Assembly (NCBI GenBank): GCA_964625775.1
Contig: CAZVEH010000003.1
Span: 19,104 to 83,103, forward strand
Direction of reading: 5' to 3'
DNA length: 64,000 nucleotides
DNA from: GCA-2786165 sp964625775
GTDB taxonomy: Bacteria > Pseudomonadota > Gammaproteobacteria > Legionellales > Legionellaceae
In this document: in pieces, positions 44,133-53,558 of the stretch
How the letters are laid out: each line of letters starts with the position of its first letter
How positions within the stretch are numbered: position 1 is the first letter of the stretch
Made by a program: the position numbers and the translations under genes
The notes under the pieces: generated by a model
Seen by the model: the letters and a program-made list of their open reading frames with translations, nothing else
Databases searched by the model: none
What the model was told of the DNA's origin: nothing

Positions 44133-45725
44133 CTATTGTTTACTCAGCACCAGCGTAGATTGTCTCAGAGATTCTTGTGAGACGGGTATTTTAGGTGTAA
44201 ACAATCGATCGCGATGCAACGGATTGGGTCTGACCTTTTTCGGGACCATATCAACGGTAGCTGTATTGAGCTGCGTAAGAGTCTGTGCTTTTTGGGAGAT
44301 GTTTTTGGCTTGAGTTTGTGGCGTTATATTTAAATGATATGCGTATAAAATGGTTGATAGTAAAAGTTCTTGTGTTAATTTGAGTCTTGTTTCCGGAGAT
44401 AGTTGATGGAAATAAATAGCCATGGACTCCATATTTTTGGCATCAATGCTGGCAATATCTGTGTTCACCAGGGGTTGAAAGATACCTGTGGTAAGTGATG
44501 CAGCAGACCGATGAGAGAATCCAAGCGAAACCAATTGTAATGCACTTGCTCTGATGCGACCTGCATGACATGATTTATGCGACAAAGCCGCGTCAAACAC
44601 AGCATCGAATAATAAAGTATGCAGCAACGGTTCAAACTGAGAAACATTCGCATTTTCTTTGAACCATGCTATGAATTTGGGAAGACCCATTTCTCTGAGC
44701 TTTTCTTGACAGTTTGTAAAAAAAACACTTATTGTATGTGTTTGTTCATCGGTACTGTTGGGTTGTATGCTCAAAGTACTGTGAATTTTTGTCATCAAAG
44801 AGCTCATGAAGATATGATGGTTGTGATTGCCCCCGTGATCTTTTTGGCAATAATATTCTTTAAAACCTGTTTCAGGGTTTTGAAAAAATGACTCTAATTC
44901 CAGTGGTGTAGCTTGATAAGATTTCAATATCGATAGAACAGTATATTCTGGATGCTGCTCTTGCAACGCCACAACGTCGTAAAAAGCACTGGGAGAATGT
45001 TTGCAAATCATCACTGTTAGCATAGTCGCGTGAATGTTGACTATCATTTTCTTATTGGTTTCAGCAACCAAAACCAAATCAGTGTCTTGGGTTAAATTTT
45101 GCAATAGAAAAAATAGCTCTAAGCAATCCATATTGCGAGATATGCCGTCGATCAGGCATTCACTTAAATGAAAATGATCTGTGATCAAATGAATAATGTG
45201 CGACATATCTGATTTGTACGGAATGCTGAGCATGGTATTGATCCATTTGGCTGCATCTTTGGGTGTGCGGTGCACATGGTTTGAGCTCCAATCCATCATA
45301 ATAATCATGATCAGACGTAAAAATTCAGAGGCGGGCGAAGTCTCATTGAAGATGGCCAGGTGATTCATAATATGCAATACGGATTGTTGCAATGGAGATT
45401 GGGTATCAGACATTGCCTGTAATTCTTTAAAAAGAGTTTGCTTGTTTTCATCTTGTAGAAAAGTTCGAATCGTAGCCATCGCATCTCGTGGAATATTAAG
45501 TTGATCGGCCAGAGCATGAATGACCATATGAACTGCGTCTGCTTTTAAATGCAATTGCAATTGTTGGAACTTGCTGATGAGTTTTTGTAAGCCAGCAGGA
45601 TTGGATTTGGCTACAGAACGCAGGAATCCTAAACTGGCCTCATTCAGCTGACCTTCGACGCAAAGCGCAAAATTATCAACCCATTCATTGGATGTTTTGT
45701 TGACTACTTTGTTTAGTGGGAGCAC
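44133..45725 (-). CDS. Large helical protein of unknown function
   Basis: The start is GTG 45725 with AAGGAT about seven bases upstream. The 530-residue product is predicted to be mostly amphipathic helices without signal peptide or membrane span. Repeated Leu-rich helices in the first 350 residues suggest a solenoid-like fold, but no repeat consensus is clear. The C-terminal 40 residues are basic and Pro/Ser-rich and include RDRLFTP, shared with the membrane protein at 11900-13024. The gene sits beside another unrecognised large gene on the same strand, 60 bases apart. Confidence 0.65.
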   Translation of the reverse strand: MLPLNKVVNKTSNEWVDNFALCVEGQLNEASLGFLRSVAKSNPAGLQKLISKFQQLQLHLKADAVHMVIHALADQLNIPRDAMATIRTFLQDENKQTLFKELQAMSDTQSPLQQSVLHIMNHLAIFNETSPASEFLRLIMIIMMDWSSNHVHRTPKDAAKWINTMLSIPYKSDMSHIIHLITDHFHLSECLIDGISRNMDCLELFFLLQNLTQDTDLVLVAETNKKMIVNIHATMLTVMICKHSPSAFYDVVALQEQHPEYTVLSILKSYQATPLELESFFQNPETGFKEYYCQKDHGGNHNHHIFMSSLMTKIHSTLSIQPNSTDEQTHTISVFFTNCQEKLREMGLPKFIAWFKENANVSQFEPLLHTLLFDAVFDAALSHKSCHAGRIRASALQLVSLGFSHRSAASLTTGIFQPLVNTDIASIDAKNMESMAIYFHQLSPETRLKLTQELLLSTILYAYHLNITPQTQAKNISQKAQTLTQLNTATVDMVPKKVRPNPLHRDRLFTPKIPVSQESLRQSTLVLSKQ

Positions 45726-46095
45726 TGATATATCCTTATATCACCTTTTTGACCGGTAAAAGAAAATTTAGACCAAATTTCGAGATAGTCAAGTTTTTTG
45801 AAAGATAAAGCCGGATTAATGCGCAAATACCCTTATAAATTCAGTTTTAGTATACAAACTAACCCCGAGATCTTCAGCTTTGCTTAAGATGGCGTCGGTA
45901 AACAAGATGACTACAAGTAAAACACAACGATGATGTAAAACGAGACGGTGCTTATACAAGTTTTGTGTAGGACATAGACTGGCGCGCATATGCCATTCGC
46001 AACTCAATACGCATCTATACTCTTTGACAAAGATCTGTCATAATTTGGCCTCCTTTTGTTCTGAGTTTACTCAAGATTAGTCATTAAGGACTCCA
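45726..46095. other. Gap with a possible minus-strand gene remnant
   Basis: A minus-strand frame ending at 45816 reads FTDAILSKAEDLGVSLYTKTEF near its C-terminus, loosely like the end of a PIN-type domain. It has no ribosome site or convincing N-terminus. I regard it as a remnant or chance frame. The right side of the gap holds AAGGA five bases before the GTG start of the peptide transporter. Confidence 0.3.
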
Positions 46096-47532
46096 GTGCA
46101 TACTCATTCTCACCCCAAAACATTACGCATTTTTTTTGCTACTGAAATGTGGGAGCGCTATGGCTTCTATGTGGTGCAAACGCTTTTGGCCCTATATCTT
46201 GCCTTGCATTTTAAATGGCCAGACAAATCTGTATATGAATTGGTTGGATCCTTTACAGCGTTAACCTACCTTTCACCTGTGTTAGGTGGTTGGATTGCTG
46301 ACCACTTAATAGGTCAGAAACGTTCAATTTTATTGGGTGCTTTGGTCTTATTGGTCAGTTATTTTATGCTTAGTTTGAGCGCTTCTGATCAGACCCTGTG
46401 TTTCTGCTTGGCTGGTATTGTGGTGGGTACAGGGTTGCTGAAACCTAATATTTCTTCTTTGTTAGGAAATGAATACCCAGAAGGTTCGCCCAATCGAGAA
46501 AGCGGATTTACTATTTTTTATATGGGATTGACCACGGGCATTATTTTTGGCACCACCTTGCCCAGTTATTTAAGTGATCATTTTGGTTGGTCTACAGCAT
46601 TTCTTTCTGCCGCATTTGGTATGATTGTTGCCGGCATTATTTTTTTGTATGGTATTTGGTGTTATCGTATTCAAGATTATCACGGTTATATATTTTCTTA
46701 TCAAAAAATTGCTCTGGCTTTGCTTTTGATGCTTGGTCTTTGGGCATTGTCTTTTTATATTTTGAATTATCCAGTGTTAGCCGATTTGGTATTTATTTCG
46801 GTCGTAGTACTGTCCATATGGTATTTGATGCATTGCGTGACCCACGAACCTCCTGCGCAGGCCAAACAAACCATTGTGATTGGGTTGCTTTGTTTGATTT
46901 CCGTGATGTTCTGGGCATTTTATTTTCAAATGTTTATGTCATTAACGTTATTTATAGTTCGAGTGGTAAGTCCCACCGTGTTTGGTATTTCTTTTCCACC
47001 ACCCTATTATGTAGGGATTCAAAGTGTGGGCATGATCATCTTAGGGTTGGTGTTGGCCCGTGGCAAACGTCCTTTTTCTCAAGCCCAGCAGGTCATCCGA
47101 ACAGGGAATAAATTTTTAACCTCTATGTTTTGTATGACCCTAGCTTATGGGCTGATCACCATCATTTGTCATTTTAATTTCCCTTACGGATTGTTATCAC
47201 CCTTGTATCTCATTCCCGCTTATTTGGTGATTTCATTGGCGGAGTTATTATTGTCACCTGTGGGTTTGTCCGCAGTGACTATACTGGCTAGCCGTAAGAA
47301 AGTGAGTACGATGATGGGGATATTTTTTGTATCGCTTGGAATCGGCGGGTTTCTATCGGGAAAATTAGCAACACTTACGGCGGTTTCTATCAGCACGACA
47401 TCGATCAGTGATTTAAAAGTGCACTATGCAAGCTCTTTTGGGTATTTGCTGTATATTTTAATGGGAGCGACACTGATTTGTATCTTTTTGAATATGGTGA
47501 TCAAAAAGTTGATGATGCGAGTCAGCGAATAA
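46096..47532 (+). CDS. Proton-dependent oligopeptide transporter (POT family)
   Basis: POT proteins import di- and tripeptides with protons across the inner membrane. The family signature E-x-x-E-R is present as EMWERYGFYV (Glu17, Glu20, Arg21) in the first membrane segment. About fourteen hydrophobic segments, GGWIADHLIGQKRSILLGA between segments 2 and 3, and GTGLLKPNISSLLG follow. The start is GTG with AAGGA five bases before it. The length, 478 residues, is typical. Peptide import fits an organism that also uses proline and alanine as carbon sources. Confidence 0.93.
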   Translation: MHTHSHPKTLRIFFATEMWERYGFYVVQTLLALYLALHFKWPDKSVYELVGSFTALTYLSPVLGGWIADHLIGQKRSILLGALVLLVSYFMLSLSASDQTLCFCLAGIVVGTGLLKPNISSLLGNEYPEGSPNRESGFTIFYMGLTTGIIFGTTLPSYLSDHFGWSTAFLSAAFGMIVAGIIFLYGIWCYRIQDYHGYIFSYQKIALALLLMLGLWALSFYILNYPVLADLVFISVVVLSIWYLMHCVTHEPPAQAKQTIVIGLLCLISVMFWAFYFQMFMSLTLFIVRVVSPTVFGISFPPPYYVGIQSVGMIILGLVLARGKRPFSQAQQVIRTGNKFLTSMFCMTLAYGLITIICHFNFPYGLLSPLYLIPAYLVISLAELLLSPVGLSAVTILASRKKVSTMMGIFFVSLGIGGFLSGKLATLTAVSISTTSISDLKVHYASSFGYLLYILMGATLICIFLNMVIKKLMMRVSE

Positions 47533-47597
47533 TGTGGGATTGCTCCATGACCTTATGAGTATTACAATGCAGTATTCTATATATAGTATGAATCCCG

Positions 47598-48989
47598 ATG
47601 ATTGATCTCCAAGCTCGAAAGAAAACCTCTGATCCATTGAAACGTCCTCCTCATTCTATCGAAGCTGAGCAAGCCATCCTGGGTGGTTTGATGCTGGAAA
47701 ATCAGGCTTGGGATAAAATCAGTCTTACCTTATGCGAAGCAGATTTTTACCGTAGCGAGCATAGAGTTCTATTTCGTGCCATGGTGAGCTTGGCCCATAA
47801 AAATCAACCTTTCGATTTAGTGACTTTGGTCGATCATCTGAAAGCGATGCATGATTTGGAGGATGCGGGAGGAGAAACTTACTTATTTGAATTAGCCTCC
47901 AACACACCTAGTATTGCGAATGTGTCGGCATATGCTGACATCGTCCGAGAAAAATCAGTCCAACGCCAATTGATCAGCGTTGCAACAGACATCGCTGATG
48001 CTGCTTACAATCCAGGTGCGCGTGAAGTATCTGAATTGTTGGATTATGCTGAAAGTCGGGTATTTGCGATTGCAGAGCAAACGGCCAGTGATGGAGGTCC
48101 GGAAGTAATCAAGTCAGTTTTAGAACGCGCAGTGGATCGGATTGATGCGCTTTATCATAGCGGGGACTCGATCACAGGATTGGCAACTGGTTTGACCGAC
48201 CTGGATGAATTAACCTCTGGTTTGCAGCGCTCTGATTTGGTGATTGTGGCCGGTCGTCCTTCTATGGGGAAAACCACTCTAGTCATGAATATGGCAGAGC
48301 ATGCTGCTATCAAGGGCACTCAACCTGTGCTGGTATTCTCTATGGAAATGCCATCCGATTCTTTGGCAATGCGTATGATGTCTTCGTTAGGAAGGATTGA
48401 TCAGCATCGTATTCGTACCGGAAAATTGGATGATGATGATTGGCCTCGTGTGACATCAGCTGTCCATATGTTGTCTGAGTCGTCCTTGTTTATTGATGAT
48501 ACAGCGGCATTAAGTCCAGCAGAAATGAGAGCGAGAGCACGAAGAGTCATGAAAGAACATGGCCAATTGGCTTTGATTGTGGTGGATTATTTACAATTGA
48601 TGAAAGTGCCGGGCTTTAAAGCCGACAATCGAACGGCGGAAATCTCAGAAATTTCACGAAGCTTAAAATCCTTAGCCAAGGAATTAAATGTCCCGGTAGT
48701 GGCGCTGTCGCAGTTGAACCGGAGTTTGGAACAGCGTCAAGATAAACGGCCGTTGATGTCCGATTTGCGTGAGTCAGGGGCAATCGAGCAAGATGCGGAC
48801 GTGATTTGTTTTATTTACCGAGATGAAGTGTACAATGAAGATAGTCCTGATAAAGGATGTGCGGAAATTATCATTGCAAAACAACGTAATGGACCAATTG
48901 GAAAAGTGCGCGTTGCTTTTTTAGGAAAATATACGCGTTTCGAAGATTTGGCGTTTACCGGATATCAAGGAGCCAATGCCAGTGACTAG
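47598..48989 (+). CDS. dnaB: Replicative DNA helicase DnaB
   Basis: DnaB is the hexameric 5'-3' helicase at the replication fork. The N-terminal domain (PPHSIEAEQAILGGLMLEN) is followed by the RecA-like domain with Walker A GRPSMGKTT at 219-227. LIVVDYLQLM is Walker B, and LSQLNRSLEQR and DLRESGAIEQDADVI follow. The length is 463 residues and no intein is present. The stop lies inside the start of alr (14-base overlap). dnaB-alr adjacency is common in gammaproteobacteria. Confidence 0.97.
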   Translation: MIDLQARKKTSDPLKRPPHSIEAEQAILGGLMLENQAWDKISLTLCEADFYRSEHRVLFRAMVSLAHKNQPFDLVTLVDHLKAMHDLEDAGGETYLFELASNTPSIANVSAYADIVREKSVQRQLISVATDIADAAYNPGAREVSELLDYAESRVFAIAEQTASDGGPEVIKSVLERAVDRIDALYHSGDSITGLATGLTDLDELTSGLQRSDLVIVAGRPSMGKTTLVMNMAEHAAIKGTQPVLVFSMEMPSDSLAMRMMSSLGRIDQHRIRTGKLDDDDWPRVTSAVHMLSESSLFIDDTAALSPAEMRARARRVMKEHGQLALIVVDYLQLMKVPGFKADNRTAEISEISRSLKSLAKELNVPVVALSQLNRSLEQRQDKRPLMSDLRESGAIEQDADVICFIYRDEVYNEDSPDKGCAEIIIAKQRNGPIGKVRVAFLGKYTRFEDLAFTGYQGANASD

Positions 48990-50076
48990 GCCTTCTTTCT
49001 TAGCCATTGATACAGATGCGTTGAAACATAATGTTACTCGCATCAAACAGTACGCACCAAAACAGCGAATTATTGCTATGGTCAAGGCCAATGCCTATGG
49101 CTGTGGACTGCATAGGGTAGCACCGATTTTAGAGCCGTTGGTCGATAGCTTTGGCGTGGCTTGTCTCGAAGAAGCTGCTGCATTACGCCAAATATGTCCT
49201 GAAAAAGAATGCGTTTTACTTCAGGGTATTTTTACACAAGACGAATTATCTAGAGTGATTGATTTAAACGCGACCTCTGTTATTCATAATCCTCAACAAC
49301 TGTCGTGGTTCACCACCGTACCTCAGCCTTCAAAACTAAGGGTTTGGGTGAAAGTAGACACAGGGATGCATCGATTGGGCTTTGCGCCGCAGGAGCTTTC
49401 TGGCGTGATCCAAACGTTAAGATTATGCCCCTGGATCGATGAAAAAATCGGGTTGATGACACATTTGGCATGTGCCGATACTCCGGACGCCATACAGTGT
49501 GTGCAGCAAGTGCAATTTTGGCAAAGCCTGTCTACCGACTATGCCGACATGGTGCAATCGGTGGCCAATTCAGCCGCGATTATTGCTTTATCGCAAACCC
49601 ATGCCGAGGTCATCCGTCCTGGGTTGATCATGTATGGGGTGTCTCCTTTTGAAGAGCGGTTGGCAGCCGAGTTTGATTTGCAACCGGTTATGCATTTCAT
49701 GTCCTCAGTCACCACCATTCATCAGTATGAAAAGGGGGAAGCGATTGGATATGGTGCGACATGGCAATGCGAAAGATCTTCAGTCATTGGAGTCATTCCT
49801 GTAGGATATGGTGATGGGTATCCGCGCCATATCCACCCGCATACCTGTGTGTGGATTGGTGGGCACCGTGTGCCTATTGTGGGAAGAGTTTCCATGGATA
49901 TGATGACGGTTGACTTGACCGATTATCCTGAGATTAAGATCGGTGATCAAGTTGAATTGTGGGGAAGGAATATTCCAGTTGAAATAGTTGCGAAACAATC
50001 GAATACTATTGCGTATGAACTGATGACTCAAGTCTCTCAACGTGTGATGAGACAACTTTATTCAGAAACGAGGTGA
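48976..50076 (+). CDS. alr: Alanine racemase
   Basis: Alr makes D-alanine for peptidoglycan. The PLP Lys37 is in AMVKANAYGCG. VKVDTGMHRLGF, SAAIIALSQTHAEVIRPGL and the catalytic Tyr in IGYGATWQC near residue 260 are all present. The length, 366 residues, is typical. It overlaps dnaB by 14 bases and its stop touches the start of the following lipoprotein gene. An alanine dehydrogenase lies a few kilobases downstream, so alanine can be both racemised and oxidised. Confidence 0.96.
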   Translation: MPVTRPSFLAIDTDALKHNVTRIKQYAPKQRIIAMVKANAYGCGLHRVAPILEPLVDSFGVACLEEAAALRQICPEKECVLLQGIFTQDELSRVIDLNATSVIHNPQQLSWFTTVPQPSKLRVWVKVDTGMHRLGFAPQELSGVIQTLRLCPWIDEKIGLMTHLACADTPDAIQCVQQVQFWQSLSTDYADMVQSVANSAAIIALSQTHAEVIRPGLIMYGVSPFEERLAAEFDLQPVMHFMSSVTTIHQYEKGEAIGYGATWQCERSSVIGVIPVGYGDGYPRHIHPHTCVWIGGHRVPIVGRVSMDMMTVDLTDYPEIKIGDQVELWGRNIPVEIVAKQSNTIAYELMTQVSQRVMRQLYSETR

Positions 50077-50078
50077 AT

Positions 50079-50528
50079 ATGATGAAAAAAACTGTAATCC
50101 TTTTATCTTTGTCTGTTGTTTTGACAGCTTGTGGCCCAGTGAACAATGAAGGAGTAGGCACGATCGCAGGTGGTGTTGTGGGTGGCTTACTGGGCAGTCA
50201 GTTCGGTGGCGGCGCAGGTCAGGTGGCAGCAGCAGCAGGTGGCGCTTTATTAGGTGCATATCTTGGGGGTCGAGTTGGAAAATATATGGATAAACAAGAC
50301 CGGCTCGAAATGCAACATGCGCTAGAAAGTGCGCCTGTGGGGCAATCTGTGGCATGGAAAAATCCAGATAATGGCAATCAATATCGTGTGAAACCAACAC
50401 GTACTTACTACAAACAACAACAGCCTTGCAGAGAATACACCACTGAAGCCATTATTGGCGGTAAAAAAGAGACCATTTATGGCAAAGCTTGCCGACAAGC
50501 CGATGGATCATGGAAAGTTGCTGGGTAA
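50079..50528 (+). CDS. Glycine-zipper lipoprotein (17-kDa antigen type)
   Basis: The protein has a lipoprotein signal peptide with lipobox LTAC (Cys at about residue 18-19). Two Gly-rich zipper helices follow (GTIAGGVVGGLLGSQFGGG and AAAAGGALLGAYLGGRVG). The C-terminal domain contains CREYTTEAIIGGKKETIYGK and ACRQADGSWKV. This matches the Rickettsia 17-kDa surface antigen / glycine-zipper 2TM family of outer-membrane lipoproteins. An AGGTG just before it supports ATG 50079 or 50082. It follows alr immediately and is probably cotranscribed. The role in the family is envelope structure; the exact function is unknown. Confidence 0.88.
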   Translation: MMKKTVILLSLSVVLTACGPVNNEGVGTIAGGVVGGLLGSQFGGGAGQVAAAAGGALLGAYLGGRVGKYMDKQDRLEMQHALESAPVGQSVAWKNPDNGNQYRVKPTRTYYKQQQPCREYTTEAIIGGKKETIYGKACRQADGSWKVAG

Positions 50529-50539
50529 TAAGAGTTTCG

Positions 50540-50616
50540 GTCATTTCGACGTAGGCGGGAATCTATTCATTGATTAGGCAAGATGTACCATTCATGAATG
50601 GATTCCTCGTGCGCAG
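50540..50616. repeat. Decayed GCGGGAATC palindrome
   Basis: An arm GTCATTTCGACGTAGGCGGG with ATCTATTCATTGA and an opposite arm TCATGAATGGATTCCTCG degenerately match the core of the insertion at 846-934. No CAGGG ends or flanking duplications remain. Confidence 0.45.
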
Positions 50617-50740
50617 TTGATATAGCACGTATAAAAGTTTTTTTGAAAATCGAGATGCCAGACTCTTGTGGAACATAAAGGAATCATCTAGGCTCAGAGT
50701 GTGATTTTGAGTCAATATAAATTAATGGAATGGTGAGTAG

Positions 50741-51493
50741 ATGAAAATATTGGTCACCGTAAAAAGAGTTATTGATCCCTACGTTCGTATTCGAGTCAAT
50801 GCGGATCAATCGGGTGTAGAGACGCAAAATATCAAAATGTCGATGAATCCCTTCGATGAGATTGCGTTGGAAGAGGCGTTGCGTTTGCGCGAAAAGCAAT
50901 TGGTTGAAGAAGTTGTTGTTTTGACCATTGGGTCGCAAGAAAGCCAAGAAACCTTGCGCCACGGTTTGGCATTAGGCGCTGATCGCGCGATTTTAGTGTC
51001 TACAAACACCTCATACTGCAGTTTGAATAGGGCTAAAATCATTCAAAAGGTGGTCATGACTGAAACGCCCGATTTGATTTTTATGGGCAAACAAGCCATT
51101 GATGATGACAACAATCAAACGCCACAAATGTTGGCTGGTTTGTTGAATTGGCCACAAATCACCTTTGCCTCAAAACTAGAATTGATGGGTAAAGAACTGT
51201 CGGTCACACGAGAAATCGATCAAGGGTTGGAAGTTCTGCAAACTGTTTTACCCGCCGTGGTCAGTGTGGATTTGCGTTTGAATGAACCTCGATATGCCAG
51301 TTTACCTAATATTATGAAAGCCAAACAAAAACCGTTACAAACTATAGAGTTGAATAGTTTGAATCTAGATTTGAAAGATCATCTTAAAAGAGTGCATGTC
51401 AAAAGTCCGACCATAAGACCCGGAGGGATTAAGGTGGATAGCGTGGCAGTCCTGTTGGATAAATTACAGCATGAAGCGAAGGTGTTATCATGA
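50741..51493 (+). CDS. etfB: Electron transfer flavoprotein subunit beta
   Basis: EtfB with EtfA carries electrons from acyl-CoA and related dehydrogenases to the quinone pool. MKILVTVKRVIDPYVRIRV is the typical N-terminus. MSMNPFDEIALEEALRL, the ADP/AMP-binding region with LALGADRAIL, and FMGKQAIDDDNNQTPQMLAG follow. The length is 250 residues. It overlaps etfA by 4 bases (ATGA) and heads an etfB-etfA-ald-rpiA cluster in which every junction overlaps. Confidence 0.96.
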   Translation: MKILVTVKRVIDPYVRIRVNADQSGVETQNIKMSMNPFDEIALEEALRLREKQLVEEVVVLTIGSQESQETLRHGLALGADRAILVSTNTSYCSLNRAKIIQKVVMTETPDLIFMGKQAIDDDNNQTPQMLAGLLNWPQITFASKLELMGKELSVTREIDQGLEVLQTVLPAVVSVDLRLNEPRYASLPNIMKAKQKPLQTIELNSLNLDLKDHLKRVHVKSPTIRPGGIKVDSVAVLLDKLQHEAKVLS

Positions 51494-52443
51494 GCCTTTT
51501 TATAGTTGCCGAGCATGATGAGCAGCGTTTGGATGCTAGTTTTGCTCATGTATTACATGCAGCCTTACAACTTGATAAACATCCCATTGTGATTGTGATC
51601 GGCCACCAATGTGCCAGTGTGGCTGAAGAAGTCGCTACAATAGCAGGTGTGGCATCCGTATATCTGATTGATGAGCCATCATTTGAGCATCTATTGGCAG
51701 AGCAGGTTGCTCCTGCAATCGCTGAGTTGGTCAAAGCGGGGACTTATCTATTGATGGCTTCTACCACTTTTGGTAAGAATATTTTACCAAGGATTGCTGC
51801 GCTATTAGATGTAGCCCAAGTGTCGGATGTGACGGCTATTATTGATGCAGATACGTTCGAGCATCCTATTTATGCAGGCAATGCGATAGAAACAATCCAA
51901 ACATTAGATTCTAATCGACTCCTCAGTGTTCGGACGACCGCATTTTCGCCTGTTTCAGATAAGCAACCAGCGTGCTCCATTCAAAAGCACTCTATGACTG
52001 TGACAATCAACAACACGCGTTTTGTACGTCGTGAGCAAAGCCCTTCACTGCGACCCAGTTTATCCAATGCCAAAATTATTGTTTCAGGTGGCAGAGGGTT
52101 GCAATCCACAGAGCAATTTAAAATAGTCGAAAGCTTGGCTGATGCTTTAGGGGCTGCTCTAGGGGCGTCGCGAGCAGCAGTAGATGCGGGCTTTATCTCT
52201 AATGATCACCAAGTGGGTCAAACAGGTAAAATTGTTGCGCCCAATTTATATATCGCGGTCGGCATTTCGGGCGCCATTCAGCATCTTGCGGGTATCAAAG
52301 ATGCTCAAGTGATTGTTGCTATAAATAAAGATGAAAACGCTCCTATTTTTCAGATTGCCAATTATGGATTGGTTGGCGATTTGTTTGAATTGGTACCACA
52401 ATTGATTTTGGAACTCAAACAACGGGGATTGTCTAAATGCTGA
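51490..52443 (+). CDS. etfA: Electron transfer flavoprotein subunit alpha
   Basis: EtfA binds FAD in its C-terminal domain. IIVSGGRGLQSTEQF (near residue 197), LGASRAAVDAGFI, VGQTGKIVAPNLYIAVGISGA and AINKDENAPIF are the conserved FAD-binding segments. The 317-residue length is usual. It overlaps etfB by 4 bases and ald by 7 bases. The ETF dehydrogenase partner is not in the window. Confidence 0.96.
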   Translation: MSLFIVAEHDEQRLDASFAHVLHAALQLDKHPIVIVIGHQCASVAEEVATIAGVASVYLIDEPSFEHLLAEQVAPAIAELVKAGTYLLMASTTFGKNILPRIAALLDVAQVSDVTAIIDADTFEHPIYAGNAIETIQTLDSNRLLSVRTTAFSPVSDKQPACSIQKHSMTVTINNTRFVRREQSPSLRPSLSNAKIIVSGGRGLQSTEQFKIVESLADALGAALGASRAAVDAGFISNDHQVGQTGKIVAPNLYIAVGISGAIQHLAGIKDAQVIVAINKDENAPIFQIANYGLVGDLFELVPQLILELKQRGLSKC

Positions 52444-53558
52444 TAGGTGTACCTAAAGAAATAAAACCACAGGAATATCGTGTTGGTCTGGTGCCAGCAG
52501 GAGTAAGAGAGTTGGTTCGTGTTGGTGGAACAGTATTGATTCAACAAGGTGCGGGAAGCGCCATTCAAATATCAGACGAAGAGTATCGATCGGCTGGTGC
52601 TGAAATTGTGATGTCGGCGGAAGAGATTTTTGCGCGCTCGGATTTGGTGGTGAAAGTCAAAGAACCACAGCCAGAAGAATGCCGAATGTTACGCAAAGGA
52701 CAAACGTTATTTACTTTTTTACATCTAGCGCCTGATTTACAGCAAATACGATTATTACAAGCGTCAGGTGTCACCGCCATTGCTTATGAAACGGTAACAT
52801 GCGAGGGCGGGGGATTGCCTTTGTTGACGCCGATGTCCGAAGTGGCTGGAAGACTGGCCATCCAAGCTGGAGCACATTGTCTTGAAATCGCTCAAGGTGG
52901 AAATGGGACCTTATTAGGCGGTGTACCGGGTGTTGCACCTGCACATGTTGTGGTCATTGGGGGTGGTGTAGTGGGTACGCAAGCCATTCAAATTGCGATA
53001 GGGATGGGCGCACGTGTGACGGTGTTGGATCGATCCTTAGCTCGTTTGCGGTTTTTGGACAGTCAATTTCATACTCAGTTGACCACAGTTTATGCCACGC
53101 ATGATGCCATTAGTAGGGAAGTTGCCGACGCAGATTTATTGATAGGGGCGGTTTTGATTCCTGGAGCAACCGCCCCTAAATTGGTGAGTGAATCTATGAT
53201 CAAATCAATGAGACCTGGTAGCGTGGTTGTGGATGTGGCGATTGATCAAGGAGGATGCTTTGCCACAAGTCATCCAACTACCCACCATGAGCCTACTTTT
53301 TTAATCGATAACATTGTGCATTATTGTGTGGCCAATATGCCTGGTTCTGTCCCTATGACGTCTACGTATGCTTTGACCAATGCGACCTTGCCTTTTGTGA
53401 TCAGCATGGTATCGCAAGGCGTAAAAGGTGCTCTACTGGCTGATCCACACCTGTTGAATGGACTGTCTGTACATGCAGGACATTTGACTTACGCAGCGGT
53501 CGCTGAGGCAGCGAATGACGTCTATGTGCCTGCACGAGATGCATTGAATGCCAAGTGA
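52437..53558 (+). CDS. ald: Alanine dehydrogenase
   Basis: Ald reversibly deaminates L-alanine to pyruvate with NAD. MLIGVPKEIKPQEYRVGLVP is the family start. KVKEPQPEE, FTFLHLAPD, and a Rossmann motif VVIGGGVVGTQAIQIAIG near residue 172 follow. IDQGGCFATSHPTTH and VANMPGSVPMTST are also diagnostic. The length is 373 residues. Its product pyruvate would feed the pyruvate dehydrogenase encoded nearby. It overlaps etfA by 7 bases and rpiA by 11 bases. Confidence 0.96.
   Translation: MLIGVPKEIKPQEYRVGLVPAGVRELVRVGGTVLIQQGAGSAIQISDEEYRSAGAEIVMSAEEIFARSDLVVKVKEPQPEECRMLRKGQTLFTFLHLAPDLQQIRLLQASGVTAIAYETVTCEGGGLPLLTPMSEVAGRLAIQAGAHCLEIAQGGNGTLLGGVPGVAPAHVVVIGGGVVGTQAIQIAIGMGARVTVLDRSLARLRFLDSQFHTQLTTVYATHDAISREVADADLLIGAVLIPGATAPKLVSESMIKSMRPGSVVVDVAIDQGGCFATSHPTTHHEPTFLIDNIVHYCVANMPGSVPMTSTYALTNATLPFVISMVSQGVKGALLADPHLLNGLSVHAGHLTYAAVAEAANDVYVPARDALNAK

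Noticed and set aside
45816..46007. Minus-strand 63-residue ORF as a PIN-domain toxin
   Set aside because: Only a short C-terminal stretch has a vague resemblance; there is no ribosome site and no antitoxin partner.
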